A DNA stretch of 64,000 bases from an uncultured Faecalicatena sp. (GTDB lineage Bacteria; Bacillota; Clostridia; Lachnospirales; Lachnospiraceae), in the NCBI GenBank assembly GCA_902489075.1, contig CABTYO010000010.1:10809-74808 (forward strand), written 5' to 3'. This document shows, piece after piece, positions 34,862-43,977 of the stretch. A program made the position numbers and the translations under genes. The notes beneath the pieces are model-generated. The model had not been told where the DNA came from. It did no database searches and saw only the letters and a program-made list of their open reading frames with translations. Within the stretch, counting starts at the first letter, position 1. Each line of letters opens with the position of its first letter.

Positions 34862-35341
34862 ATGAGAAGAGTAGATGTAGTTGTAACAAAAGAAAACGGG
34901 AAGGCGTTAAGATTAGAGGAAATGGAGAAGGTAAAAGCCAATCCGTCAGATACAAAAGAGGGAAAGATCATGGACCTTCTTATTACAGCCTGGGGAGAAT
35001 GGCAGCCGGATTATGAAGGATGGCTCAAATGGTCCAACCGTTTATATGCAAAGGATGCCACAATCAATGCGATAGACGGAGAAAAGAACTTCCGGGATTA
35101 TCAGGCAAGCATGAAAGACCAGCGTGATGCATGCGCAATGGAAATGGGACCAATCATGCAGATTACAGTGGAGGATAATGTGGCGGCCCTTGTATATCAT
35201 ATGTATCTTACGCCAAAAGTAGAGAATGCCTCAACATTTGACATGATTGTTACGGAATATAATGTCGTGGAAGAAATAGAGGGGAAACTTATGGTAACGC
35301 ATTTGGATTTATATACAGACGGCGGTGGATTAAATTATTAA
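34862..35341 (+). CDS. NTF2/SnoaL-like protein
   Basis: 159 residues with the cone-shaped alpha+beta NTF2 fold signature: helical start, WSNRLYAKDATIN near 58-70, DYQASMKDQRDA near 80, then four strands ending in a His-rich LDLYTDGGG. Family members include SnoaL-like cyclases, dehydratases and nuclear-transport-factor-2-like binding proteins; substrate cannot be told. It stands alone between relics, with AAAGGAG before the ATG and a strong terminator after it. Confidence 0.65.
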   Translation: MRRVDVVVTKENGKALRLEEMEKVKANPSDTKEGKIMDLLITAWGEWQPDYEGWLKWSNRLYAKDATINAIDGEKNFRDYQASMKDQRDACAMEMGPIMQITVEDNVAALVYHMYLTPKVENASTFDMIVTEYNVVEEIEGKLMVTHLDLYTDGGGLNY

Positions 35342-35377
35342 AAGGCAGTAATGTTCCATAATTTCACTGGAAAAACA

Positions 35378-35430
35378 ACAAAACCCGACGCGGTACGCAT
35401 CGCAGAGAAGCGTACCGCGTTGGGTTTTGT
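35378..35430 (+). terminator. Strong terminator after the NTF2-like gene
   Basis: 21-bp stem with one mismatch: 35378-35398 with 35410-35430 (core ACGCGGTACGC). Both arms end in A/T runs, so it can work in both directions. Confidence 0.85.
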
Positions 35431-35529
35431 TATTAATATTCATGTACAATAATCAGTAATATTGGCGAATAGTTCATAACGTACCTATGCCTGGTTTTGT
35501 TAAAATAAAGCATATCATCAAGAACCCGG

Positions 35530-35796
35530 AAGATTTTGCCGGGTGAGCCGTTACATATTTACCGGGAGGCGGCAGATCCCTTATATTGAAGGGGCATGGA
35601 TGACAAAGCAGGAGGGAAAATATTATCTGCAATATGCGATTCCGGGCACACAGTTCAATATCTACGGAGACGGCGTTTATGTGGCAGACCAGCCGCTGGG
35701 TCCCTTTACCCCGGCACTGAATAATCCATATTCTTATAAAACAGGCGGGTTCATGAACGGGGCAGGACACGGGTCAACGATGCAGGACCAGAAGGG
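35530..35796 (+). pseudogene. Fragment of a GH43-family glycosidase gene
   Basis: The frame from about 35583 reads IEGAWMTKQEGKYYLQYA, then FNIYGDGVYVADQPLGPF and GGFMNGAGHGSTMQD, which is the middle of a GH43-like beta-xylosidase/arabinosidase. A shift of frame near 35580 separates it from the preceding piece (IYREAADPLY). Neither end of the gene is present. The right border at about 35796 joins directly to a GH2 fragment. Confidence 0.7.
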
Positions 35797-35982
35797 CAGC
35801 TCCCCCGTGATGCAATGCTGTCATCAAAGCGTACGCCGGACAGTCCTGGCGGGCAGGCACTGGGATATTTTACAGGCGGTGTGTATGAATATGAAAAGAG
35901 GCTTGATGCTCCCCAAAAGTTGGATGGTCAGAAGGTGATCCTGGAATTTGAGGGAGTGTACCGCAATGCAGAGATAATTGCA
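35797..35982 (+). pseudogene. Fragment of a GH2-family beta-galactosidase gene (N-terminal part)
   Basis: The frame reads QLPRDAMLSSKRTPDSPGG, then GYFTGGVYEYEKRLDAP and VILEFEGVYRNAE, the typical N-terminal sugar-binding domain of GH2 enzymes. It begins within the family domain right where the GH43 fragment stops and breaks off near 35975. Two unrelated glycosidase genes have thus been joined by deletion. Confidence 0.75.
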
Positions 35983-36073
35983 GTCTTTTTATTTATTGGA
36001 ATAAGTTCCAAAAACTCTTAAATAATATAGAATTATTGGATAAACTATATTTATAGGACAGGAGGGATAAAGT

Positions 36074-37288
36074 ATGGCAGTTAAGAGAATTGATAGAGAG
36101 GAATACCTTGATAAGCTGATTGCATTCAGAGATAAACAGATCATAAAGGTAATCACTGGCGTACGCCGTTGTGGAAAATCTACTCTTATGGAAATCTATC
36201 AGGATTACCTGAAAGGCAAGGGAGTCACTGAAGAACAGATGATCACAGTAAATCTGGAGGATTTTGACTTTTACGAGCTGCGCGACCCTAAAAATCTCCA
36301 CATATATATTAAAGAACGTCTGTGTCAGGATAAGATGACCTATGTTTTTCTTGATGAAATCCAGCAATGCGAAGAATTCCCCAGAGTGGTCGACAGTCTG
36401 TTCGTCAGAAAGAATGTGGATTTGTACATTACGGGGTCCAATGCCTATATGCTCTCATCTGAAATAGCAACAATGATTTCCGGCAGATATGTGGAATTCC
36501 AGATGCTTCCGCTGTCCTTTAAGGAATATGTGAAGAGTACGGGCAACACCAGTGATCTTGCAAGAAAATATACTTCTTATCTTGAAAACAGTTCATTTCC
36601 GTATGCACTTGAATTAGAGGGGCAGCCAAAAGAAATCAGAGATTATCTGGATGGAATCTATAATACGATTGTAGTGAAGGATATTGCGAACCGACATAAG
36701 ATTCAGGATACAATGATGTTGGAGAGTGTGACCCGGTTTGTTTTTGACAATATTGGAAAGCAGCTGTCTACAAAAAAGATAGCTGATACTATGACCTCAG
36801 ATGGGCGGAAAATAGATGTAAAAACCGTGGAAAAGTATGTGAGGGCGTTGATGGAATCCTTCATCGTCTATCAGGCTAAGAGATATAACATTAAAGGAAA
36901 ACAGTATTTGAAGACTCTTGAAAAGTATTATGCGGTGGATATAGGCATGCGCTACATGCTTCTTGGCAGCAGGTCGACTGACGTGGGGCATATACTTGAA
37001 AATGTAGTATATCTGGAGCTTATCCGGAGAGGTTATGATGTCTATGTAGGGAAGATCGATGAACTGAAAGTCGATTTTGTTGCAATGGAGCCTAAAAGAA
37101 TCATTTATTATCAGGTAGCAGCCTCTGTGCGTGATGAGAAGACTCTTTTACGAGAACTCGCACCACTGCAGAAAATTACAGACCATTATCAGAAATTTAT
37201 ACTGACGCTTGATGAAGACCCGGAAGCGGATTATGAAGGAATCCGCCGTATCAATGCATTGGACTGGCTGATTGGGAAAGGTGAATAA
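36074..37288 (+). CDS. AAA_14/DUF4143 ATPase
   Basis: A 404-residue member of a family very common in gut anaerobes: AAA_14 NTPase at the N-terminus with Walker A GVRRCGKST near 30 and Walker B VFLDEIQQC near 94 and a sensor Asn/Arg in ITGSNAYML, then a DUF4143 domain with a PD-(D/E)XK-like end (ENVVYLELIRRGYDVYVGK, VDFVAM, YYQVA). Function is not established; nuclease-linked mobile or defence activity is proposed for relatives. GGAGGG lies before the ATG. It stands immediately after the broken GH2 gene, which suggests insertion there. Confidence 0.85.
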   Translation: MAVKRIDREEYLDKLIAFRDKQIIKVITGVRRCGKSTLMEIYQDYLKGKGVTEEQMITVNLEDFDFYELRDPKNLHIYIKERLCQDKMTYVFLDEIQQCEEFPRVVDSLFVRKNVDLYITGSNAYMLSSEIATMISGRYVEFQMLPLSFKEYVKSTGNTSDLARKYTSYLENSSFPYALELEGQPKEIRDYLDGIYNTIVVKDIANRHKIQDTMMLESVTRFVFDNIGKQLSTKKIADTMTSDGRKIDVKTVEKYVRALMESFIVYQAKRYNIKGKQYLKTLEKYYAVDIGMRYMLLGSRSTDVGHILENVVYLELIRRGYDVYVGKIDELKVDFVAMEPKRIIYYQVAASVRDEKTLLRELAPLQKITDHYQKFILTLDEDPEADYEGIRRINALDWLIGKGE

Positions 37289-37325
37289 CAGATACGGGCG
37301 GATAACAGATACAGGCCAAAACAGA

Positions 37326-37357
37326 TATAGGAATCAGGCAAAAGCCTGATTCCTATA
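37326..37357 (+). terminator. Terminator after the AAA_14 gene
   Basis: TATAGGAATCAGGC (37326-37339) pairs perfectly with GCCTGATTCCTATA (37344-37357). Three short AACAGATA repeats precede it. Confidence 0.75.
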
Positions 37358-37797
37358 TAAAAGAGATTTCTTCATGAAACAATTCAGACAGTAAGCCCCT
37401 CAAACAGTAAGCCCCTCAAACAGGCTGTCGTCATCTGCATATTTGATTGAAAAGAAACGTTCCAGCATATTCATGGCGAGCTGTTCACATGCAATGTCAA
37501 TTAGTTAACGTTCGTAGTACCTTTAGCACCAATAGGGAAACTTAAAAGGAAACAGCACAGAGATGTGGACAGATTCCGTCTACACAACAGTAATTTTTAC
37601 CTGGAGAAATCGTAGAATATGATATAAAAATCCAGTCCTTCTGACATTGTCCACCATCTCCAAAAACGTTATACTCTGCTTATCAGTATTGAAGAAAACG
37701 TATACATATCATGAGCAAAAAAGATGTGTTCATGGGCAGCACAAAATGGCTGTAAATTATCTGTTTATTAGACTGTATAAAAGAGGAGGTTACATTT
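37358..37797. other. Gap with a coding relic on the minus strand and a promoter
   Basis: Part of a 509-bp gap. Minus-strand reading of about 37396-37500 gives a C-terminal looking piece (EQLAMNMLERFFSIKYADD, ending LFEGLTV and stop), whose last 16 bp are directly duplicated (37389-37421, unit ACAGTAAGCCCCTCAA). The family is not recognised. The right part holds the rhamnosidase promoter. Confidence 0.4.
37647..37675 (+). promoter_or_regulatory. Candidate promoter of the GH78-GH42 operon
   Basis: TTGTCC (37647-37652), 17 bp, TATACT (37670-37675), leaving a 120-bp leader before the rhamnosidase gene with GAGGAGG before its ATG. Confidence 0.55.
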
Positions 37798-40011
37798 ATG
37801 GATTTTCAGGCAGAGTGGATTCAGCCGTCAGAGGATATGGGCAGTACCTGCCCGGTGTTCAAAAGAGAATGGCAATCAGAGAAAAAGGTGGAGCGTGCGG
37901 AGCTGATCCTGACCGCACTCGGTGTATATGAGGCAGAATTGAATGGGAAGAGAGTCAGCGGCTATGTGCTGGCACCGGGCTGGACCGTATATGACAAACG
38001 GCTGCAGTACCAAAGATATGACATCACAGACCTGATCAAAAATGAGAATGAGTTAACAGTCACAGTCGGCAGAGGATGGTTTCGTTCCCCCATGCCAGGC
38101 TGGATGGAATCGGATGATAAGGAAAGACGGAAGGCGCAGCCGTGCGGTATTTTAGGAGAGGTTCATCTGCATTATGAGGATGGATGCGAGGAAGTGATTG
38201 CGACTGACTTGTCCTGGAAATGCGGGGAGAGTGCTGTAAGATTCAGCGAAATCTACGATGGTGAGAAATTTGACGCCACTTTTCAGACAAAAGACGGTCA
38301 AAGCGGAGAATGGAAGAAAGACGGTCAAGACGTAGGATGCAGGACGGTATCTCTGCTTGACTGGTCAAAAGAAATCCTGATCGAGCAGGAAGGGGAAGAA
38401 ATCCGGGAAATGGAGCGGATCGCGGCAAAGTCTGTGTTCCAGACGCCAAAAGGCGAGATCGTCGTTGATTTTGGACAGGAAGTGACTGGATATGTGGAGT
38501 TTACTGTAGATGCAAAAGCAGGGGAGAAAGTCAGGATTCTTCACGGAGAGGTGTTGGATGCAGAAGGGAATTTTTATCGTGACAACTACCGCAGTGCAAA
38601 GGCAGAGATCGAGTATATCTGCCGGGACGGTATACAGACCTGGCATCCTCATCTGACCTTTTTTGGATTCCGGTATTTGAAACTGGAAGAATTCCCGGGC
38701 GGGGCAGGTTTGGAAGAGATCAGTCCGGAGCAGTTTACCGCAATCGTGGTGTACTCCAATTTGAAAAAGACAGGACACCTGCGTTGTTCCGACTCGATGT
38801 TGAACCAGCTGTTTTCTAATATTTTCTGGGGACAGAGGGGGAATTTCCTGGATGTGCCGACGGACTGTCCGCAGAGGGATGAGCGGCTGGGATGGACGGG
38901 AGACGCCCAGGTATTCGTGAAGGCGGCGAGCTACAATTATGATGTGGAGCGGTTCTTTGCAAAATGGCTGCATGACCTGGCAGCGGACCAGAGAGCTGAC
39001 GGCGCCATCGGGCAGGTGATCCCGGACTATCTTCCGGAGGGGAATCCGAGCGCTGCCTGGGGAGATGCTGCAGTGATCTGTCCGTGGCAGATTTACCAGA
39101 CGTACGGTGACAAAAAGATTCTAGAGGACCAGTTTGAGAGCATGAAGAAATGGGTGGATTATATCACCAGTGCCACGAAAGATGAATATCTCTGGACGGG
39201 CGGGGAACATTTCGGTGACTGGCTGGGACTGGATGCCCCGGCAGGCAGTTATAAAGGATCCAGCCGGGAAGACTTTATTGCGGCCGCATTTTACGCACAC
39301 TCCACAGAGCTGGTCGTGAAAGCGGGGCATGTCCTGGGTGAAGACGTATCGGAGTATGAGCGTCTCCATGAGAATATTGTGAAGACGTTCCGGGAGATCT
39401 ATCCGGAATATCTGACCCAGACGGAGCACGTTCTGGCAGTCCAGTTCCATCTGGCAGAGGATCCGAAGAAGACAGCCGATGCACTGGCGGAGATGGTCAG
39501 GGCAGACGGCGTACAGATCCGCACAGGCTTTGTCGGAACTCCTTATATCCTGCATGTGCTCAGTGATTACGGACATTCTGATCTGGCGTATTCCCTTCTG
39601 CTGCGGCAGGAGTATCCGTCCTGGCTGTATTCTGTGAAGAAGGGAGCAACTACGATCTGGGAACACTGGGACGGCATCATGGAAGACGGAAGCTTCTGGA
39701 GCACGGATATGAACTCCTTCAACCATTATGCTTACGGTGCAGTGGCAGACTGGGTTTATGAAAAAGCCGCCGGAATCCAGGTGATCGAGGAAGCGCCAGG
39801 ATTCGAAAAAGTGCGTATTGAACCGAAGCCAGATCATCGGCTGGAATGGCTGGAGGCATCCATTCAAACCAGATATGGAATGGTAAGTTCCAGATGGACC
39901 CACTGTGACGGGGCGGTCAGATATGAAATAGAAACACCGGTTCAGACACAGATTATGATAGACGGAAAAATGCATCAGGTGGAAGCAGGGAAGTATACTT
40001 TCTGGGGCTAA
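37798..40011 (+). CDS. Alpha-L-rhamnosidase, GH78 family
   Basis: Removes terminal L-rhamnose from plant glycans or flavonoid glycosides. 737 residues, no signal peptide, so it acts inside the cell on imported sugars. Domain order is typical: N-terminal beta-sandwiches (ALGVYEAELNGKRV near 42, PGWTVYDKRLQYQ near 60), a Bac_rhamnosid domain, the (alpha/alpha)6 barrel with DCPQRDERLGWTGDAQ near 360 bearing catalytic acidic residues, ATTIWEHWDG near 620, and a C-terminal beta domain. A GH42 gene follows 38 bp later, so the two probably work on the same oligosaccharide. Confidence 0.93.
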   Translation: MDFQAEWIQPSEDMGSTCPVFKREWQSEKKVERAELILTALGVYEAELNGKRVSGYVLAPGWTVYDKRLQYQRYDITDLIKNENELTVTVGRGWFRSPMPGWMESDDKERRKAQPCGILGEVHLHYEDGCEEVIATDLSWKCGESAVRFSEIYDGEKFDATFQTKDGQSGEWKKDGQDVGCRTVSLLDWSKEILIEQEGEEIREMERIAAKSVFQTPKGEIVVDFGQEVTGYVEFTVDAKAGEKVRILHGEVLDAEGNFYRDNYRSAKAEIEYICRDGIQTWHPHLTFFGFRYLKLEEFPGGAGLEEISPEQFTAIVVYSNLKKTGHLRCSDSMLNQLFSNIFWGQRGNFLDVPTDCPQRDERLGWTGDAQVFVKAASYNYDVERFFAKWLHDLAADQRADGAIGQVIPDYLPEGNPSAAWGDAAVICPWQIYQTYGDKKILEDQFESMKKWVDYITSATKDEYLWTGGEHFGDWLGLDAPAGSYKGSSREDFIAAAFYAHSTELVVKAGHVLGEDVSEYERLHENIVKTFREIYPEYLTQTEHVLAVQFHLAEDPKKTADALAEMVRADGVQIRTGFVGTPYILHVLSDYGHSDLAYSLLLRQEYPSWLYSVKKGATTIWEHWDGIMEDGSFWSTDMNSFNHYAYGAVADWVYEKAAGIQVIEEAPGFEKVRIEPKPDHRLEWLEASIQTRYGMVSSRWTHCDGAVRYEIETPVQTQIMIDGKMHQVEAGKYTFWG

Positions 40012-40049
40012 AATCATGACACTTCTGTATGAAGAAAGGAAGGTTCTAC

Positions 40050-42113
40050 ATGAACAGGCAAAATTTTCAATGGAAAGAAATGACAATGGGGACATGCTAC
40101 TATCCCGAGCACTGGGATCCATCTCTTTGGAGGGATGATTTGCAGAGAATGAAGGCAGTGGGAATTTCGGTCATCCGAATCGCGGAATTTGCATGGAATA
40201 AGGTGGAGCCGCAGGAAGGCACTTTTACGTTTGAGTTTTTCGACCGTTTTCTTGCGCTTTGTTTTGAAGAGGATATGAAAGTCATTTTTGGCACCCCTAC
40301 AGCGACGCCTCCGGCATGGTTGACGGAGAAGTATCCGGAGGTGTTAAACGCACGGAAGGATGGAGTGCTGTACCGTCATGGAGCAAGGAGGCATTACAAT
40401 TACAATTCCCCAAAATATCAGGAGCTGTCGGCACGCATCGTGACAAAACTGGCGGAGCATTACGGGCAGCATCCATCGATTGTCGGCTGGCAGATTGATA
40501 ATGAATTGAATTGCGAGGTGTGTGAGTTTTATTCCGAGTCAGACCACCAGGCATTCCGCGCTTTTCTGCAGAAGAAATACAAAACGCTGGAACATCTGAA
40601 TGAAGCATGGGGAACGACTTTCTGGAATCAGACATATTCGGACTGGAATCAGGTATATGCGCTGCGTCCGGTCCTGAATGAAGGTTATAACCCGCATCAG
40701 CGTCTGGATTACTTTCGTTTTATTTCCGAGAGCACTCTGAATTTCTGCGGTATGCAGGCAGACATCATACGGAAATATAAAAAAGAAAGCGATTTTATCA
40801 CGGTCAACGGAAGGTTCTGGAATGTAGACAACCATCGGATGGAGAAAGAGTGTCTGGATGTATATACCTATGATTCTTATCCGAGCTTTGCATTTGGACT
40901 GGACCGCAATCCTCAGGAGGCAGAGGATCTGAATGACAGACACAGCAGTAAAAATCTGACAGAGGTGCGGTCCATCTGCCCTCATTTTGGCATTATGGAG
41001 CAGCAGTCCGGTGCAAATGGATGGACGACAAATATGGAAGGACCGGCACCGCGTCCGGGACAGCTGACCTTGTGGGCAATGCAGAGCGTGGCGCATGGTG
41101 CGGATTTTATTTCCTTTTTCCGGTGGAGAACCTGTACCTTTGGAACAGAAATCTACTGGCATGGAATTCTGGATTATGACAACAGGGATAATCGAAAACT
41201 GGAGGAAGTGAAGTCATTTTACCAGAAATTGAAAACCTTGGATCCTATCTGCGGCGCTTCCTACAAAGCCGCTTTCGGTGTTCTGAAAGATTATGATAAT
41301 GAATGGGATACAGGGGCAGATTACTGGCACAGAAGAGTGGCAGAAAAAAGCGATGAGGCGATTTTTCTTGCCTCTGAACTGAATCACACGCCGTATGATA
41401 TCCTTTATCTTCAGGCAGATACGAAGGTAGAAGAACTGGCAGAATTTCCGGTATTGTTTTATCCCCACCCGGTCCTTATGAGCGAAGAGCGGGCCCGGCT
41501 TCTGAAAGCATATGTGGAGCAGGGAGGCACGCTGATTCTGGGATGCCGCTGTGCCTACAAAGATATGAATGGAAAATGTGTGATGATGCCTCAGCCGGGT
41601 CTTCTTATGGAGTTGACCGGTTCTGACGTGCGGGAGTTCACCTTTATGAGTCCGGCAGAGGAAGAAGTCTATGCCGTATGGAATGGTGAGAAAGTAGAGA
41701 TGCCCGTCTTTCATGATGTGATGGAGCCCGCGGCCGGCGCAGAAAATGTGAAAGTCCTGGCATCTTATGGAAACAGCTATTATCAGGGAAAAGCAGCCCT
41801 TATTGAGAAGAAGACCGGGCAGGGAAGGACCTTACATTTCGGGGCGGCATTTTCTAAGGAAAATGTCCGGCAGCTGTTGGAATATACAGGGGTGCTGAAA
41901 CCATTTGACTCACAGATCAGGGTACCTGCGGAAGTGGAGCTGATCTGCCGTGAAAAGGATGGAAAACGATACTTTTTCGTACTTAATTACCAGGCTGCAC
42001 CTCAGAAAATTTGCCTGAAGGTTCCTGTGCGGACACTGTATGACGGCCGTAAAGAAGAGGGAGAGGTTGTGCTGCAGCCGTACGGGACAGCGGTGTATGA
42101 GGTGCTGGACTAA
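40050..42113 (+). CDS. Beta-galactosidase, GH42 family
   Basis: Cleaves terminal beta-galactosides. 687 residues counted from ATG 40050, which has AAGGAAGG upstream; an ATG at 40029 is in frame but lacks a site. The TIM barrel begins GTCYYPEHWD; the acid/base is Glu152 in QIDNELNCE and the nucleophile Glu317 in FGIMEQQSG; zinc-site cysteines of many GH42 enzymes are only partly apparent. A trimerisation Rossmann-like domain and a small beta domain follow. No signal peptide, so intracellular. It is second in an operon with the rhamnosidase. Confidence 0.94.
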   Translation: MNRQNFQWKEMTMGTCYYPEHWDPSLWRDDLQRMKAVGISVIRIAEFAWNKVEPQEGTFTFEFFDRFLALCFEEDMKVIFGTPTATPPAWLTEKYPEVLNARKDGVLYRHGARRHYNYNSPKYQELSARIVTKLAEHYGQHPSIVGWQIDNELNCEVCEFYSESDHQAFRAFLQKKYKTLEHLNEAWGTTFWNQTYSDWNQVYALRPVLNEGYNPHQRLDYFRFISESTLNFCGMQADIIRKYKKESDFITVNGRFWNVDNHRMEKECLDVYTYDSYPSFAFGLDRNPQEAEDLNDRHSSKNLTEVRSICPHFGIMEQQSGANGWTTNMEGPAPRPGQLTLWAMQSVAHGADFISFFRWRTCTFGTEIYWHGILDYDNRDNRKLEEVKSFYQKLKTLDPICGASYKAAFGVLKDYDNEWDTGADYWHRRVAEKSDEAIFLASELNHTPYDILYLQADTKVEELAEFPVLFYPHPVLMSEERARLLKAYVEQGGTLILGCRCAYKDMNGKCVMMPQPGLLMELTGSDVREFTFMSPAEEEVYAVWNGEKVEMPVFHDVMEPAAGAENVKVLASYGNSYYQGKAALIEKKTGQGRTLHFGAAFSKENVRQLLEYTGVLKPFDSQIRVPAEVELICREKDGKRYFFVLNYQAAPQKICLKVPVRTLYDGRKEEGEVVLQPYGTAVYEVLD

Positions 42114-42139
42114 GGCGCTGAATCTGAATATGCTCCTCG

Positions 42140-42358
42140 TAGAATATAAAGGCAGGAGTGCTTTCAGGGCAGGAATATGCAGCCGATGGTGGTTTTTCTA
42201 TAATCCAGTTTCTGTGTATGATGGCGATGAAAAGGATATCTGCAGGCTCTGGTATTTATTTTGCAGTTGTACGCGTAAAATCGGAACGTAACGGAGATAA
42301 GGGACAGCCGTTTACACAGGTAAGAAATATCGACAGAGTACGTGTGGTCGTAGGATAA
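42140..42358 (+). pseudogene. Unassigned coding relic behind the GH42 gene
   Basis: Two plus-strand frames carry coding-like text that only makes sense if joined by a frameshift: FYNPVSVYDGDEKDI in one and SGIYFAVVRVKSERNGD, then QPFTQVRNIDRVRVVV and a stop in the next. This looks like the C-terminal end of a larger protein, probably carbohydrate-related by position. No family can be named. Confidence 0.35.
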
Positions 42359-42387
42359 AACTTTCCATATGCCAGTGATTTTAAGAT

Positions 42388-43356
42388 TTACTTTCTTTGT
42401 GAAGGCAGCTTTTTAAATCTCTCTTTATACTTCTTATAGAAGAAAGTCGGGTTGTTAAAACCGGATTGTACCGCCGCCTCATTGATTTTCATATCCGTGG
42501 TGGCCAGCAGCATCCGGGCGTGGTCCAGTCTCTTCTCCAGTGTGATCTCGGAGTAGGACTTCCCGGTTTTCTTCTTAAGCAGTGTACTCAGGTAATTAGG
42601 CGTATAGTGGAATTTCTCAGCCAGGGCTGAGAGGCTGATACTTTCAATATTGGTCTCCAGGTATTTCAGAATCTCCAGAATCTGGGTATCCTGCCTGCTG
42701 GTCTGCCCGTTAGTCTCATAATCAAAATCCCGGACAAGCCGGATAAAAAGGATGTTCAGGTAGTGGCTGACAGCCTCCTTTGAACCAATGCCGGGGAAAA
42801 AGTTTTCCTTTAGTATCTCACAGATCACAGAGTGGATTCCTTCAAACTCCTTATTTTTAAAGATAATATACTGCCTGTGGCTGGCAGTCTCAGAGATCAC
42901 ATTCAGGATAAAGTCCGTAATAATGCCCCGGTTGAAAGAATTCATAAGCAGCTCATTGCGGAAATATTTTTTACTCACCAGAAGATTAATAATGATATCA
43001 TCCTCGCCTGTGGGCGCGATGGAATGGGGGACATCTGTATCGATCAGGCAGATTTCCCCCTTCTTTAATGTAATCTCTCTGCCGTCAATCACCTGTGTGA
43101 ACTGTCCGCTGTAGACATAGCTGATCTCGATAAAACTGTGGATATGTTCAGGAACCGGGGAAAAGCGGCCATGTAATACGATGGTAAAGTCCTCATTTTC
43201 AGGAATAAGTCCATCAAAAATATAGATCTTCTGTGTGCCGTTCATCTGGTACTCCATCCCGGAATAGTCACCGGAAGGTTCTCTCGTCTCCAGATATTTA
43301 AGCTCTCCCGGCCTCAGCTGTCTTAAGAAATCATCCAGTTTTTTTTCTGTATTCAT
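42388..43356 (-). CDS. AraC-family transcriptional regulator
   Basis: 322 residues: N-terminal cupin sugar-binding domain (PVPEHIHSFIEISYVYSG near 68, GEICLIDTDVPHSI near 100) and C-terminal AraC double helix-turn-helix (ISLSALAEKFHYTPNYLSTLLKK, then INEAAVQSGFNNPTFFYKKYK). It is convergent with the GH78-GH42 operon and is the obvious candidate to control it. An EamA-type gene lies just upstream on the same strand. Confidence 0.9.
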   Translation of the reverse strand: MNTEKKLDDFLRQLRPGELKYLETREPSGDYSGMEYQMNGTQKIYIFDGLIPENEDFTIVLHGRFSPVPEHIHSFIEISYVYSGQFTQVIDGREITLKKGEICLIDTDVPHSIAPTGEDDIIINLLVSKKYFRNELLMNSFNRGIITDFILNVISETASHRQYIIFKNKEFEGIHSVICEILKENFFPGIGSKEAVSHYLNILFIRLVRDFDYETNGQTSRQDTQILEILKYLETNIESISLSALAEKFHYTPNYLSTLLKKKTGKSYSEITLEKRLDHARMLLATTDMKINEAAVQSGFNNPTFFYKKYKERFKKLPSQRK

Positions 43357-43423
43357 ACCCTGATCCTTTCATAAAAATGATAAATAAATGTAATGCGTCT
43401 GGGGCTTTAATCAGCATCAGTGC

Positions 43424-43849
43424 CTATTTATTGACCAGGTACAATCCGAACATACAGATCAGGATACCTGCCACCTTTTGCAGCGTAATCGCTTCATGAT
43501 AAACAAAGTATCCGATGATGATCAGGCATACCGTCAGCAGGGAACTGTGGACCAGCTGCCCGACACTGATATTCCACCCTGCCTTATACATATAGATGGA
43601 GCCGGCTTCCAGTCCGACGACGGCGAGGCCCAGGACGAAGCTGCTCCAGTTCAGCTTCTGGTATTCCTGGATCAGACTGCCGCCACGATTCAGGACAAAA
43701 TATAAGATGGCTGAAACAACAGTTCCTACGGCATAAGTAACCGTCAACGCAGCGAGAGGGTGGATTCCCCCAGGCGTTGCTTTGGAACAGATATGATAAA
43801 AAATATTTGACAGTACAATCAGAAAAATAGGCCAGTACATTTGAAACAT
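43424..43849 (-). CDS. Small EamA/DMT-type membrane protein
   Basis: About 141 residues with four to five membrane helices (WPIFLIVLSNIFYHI, PLAALTVTYAVGTVVSAILYF, FVLGLAVVGLEAGSIYMY, LLTVCLIIIGYFVYHE and a last GILICMFGLYLV). This is half the size of a usual EamA drug/metabolite transporter, so it would act as a dimer, like the small multidrug-resistance proteins. Start 43849 has AGGAGT 9 bp upstream; GTG at 43858 is too close to that site. Substrate unknown. Confidence 0.75.
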   Translation of the reverse strand: MFQMYWPIFLIVLSNIFYHICSKATPGGIHPLAALTVTYAVGTVVSAILYFVLNRGGSLIQEYQKLNWSSFVLGLAVVGLEAGSIYMYKAGWNISVGQLVHSSLLTVCLIIIGYFVYHEAITLQKVAGILICMFGLYLVNK

Positions 43850-43882
43850 ATGATTCACACTCCTAAAAATTGGTATAAAAAT

Positions 43883-43906
43883 GACAGTCAGAATAGCCTG
43901 ACTGTC
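43883..43906 (-). terminator. Terminator after the antiterminator gene
   Basis: On the minus strand a 9-bp stem (43898-43906 with 43883-43891; GACAGTCAG) is followed by ATTTTTAT. It ends the PTS-antiterminator transcript before the EamA gene. Confidence 0.75.
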
Positions 43907-43977
43907 GGTAGGTGCTCACCCGTAAGGATTATTTTATCATATTAATTGGGAAAATTCAATTTTATAAGCGGCTTTTT

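Noticed and set aside
39121..40122. 333-codon minus-strand frame opposite the rhamnosidase
   Set aside because: Plus-strand GH78 motifs run through the whole stretch; the frame spans the gene boundary with no start signal.
43850..43977. Guanidine-type riboswitch before the small EamA gene
   Set aside because: An ACGG-like element is near, but the only clear stem ends in a T-run and is better read as the terminator of the preceding antiterminator gene.
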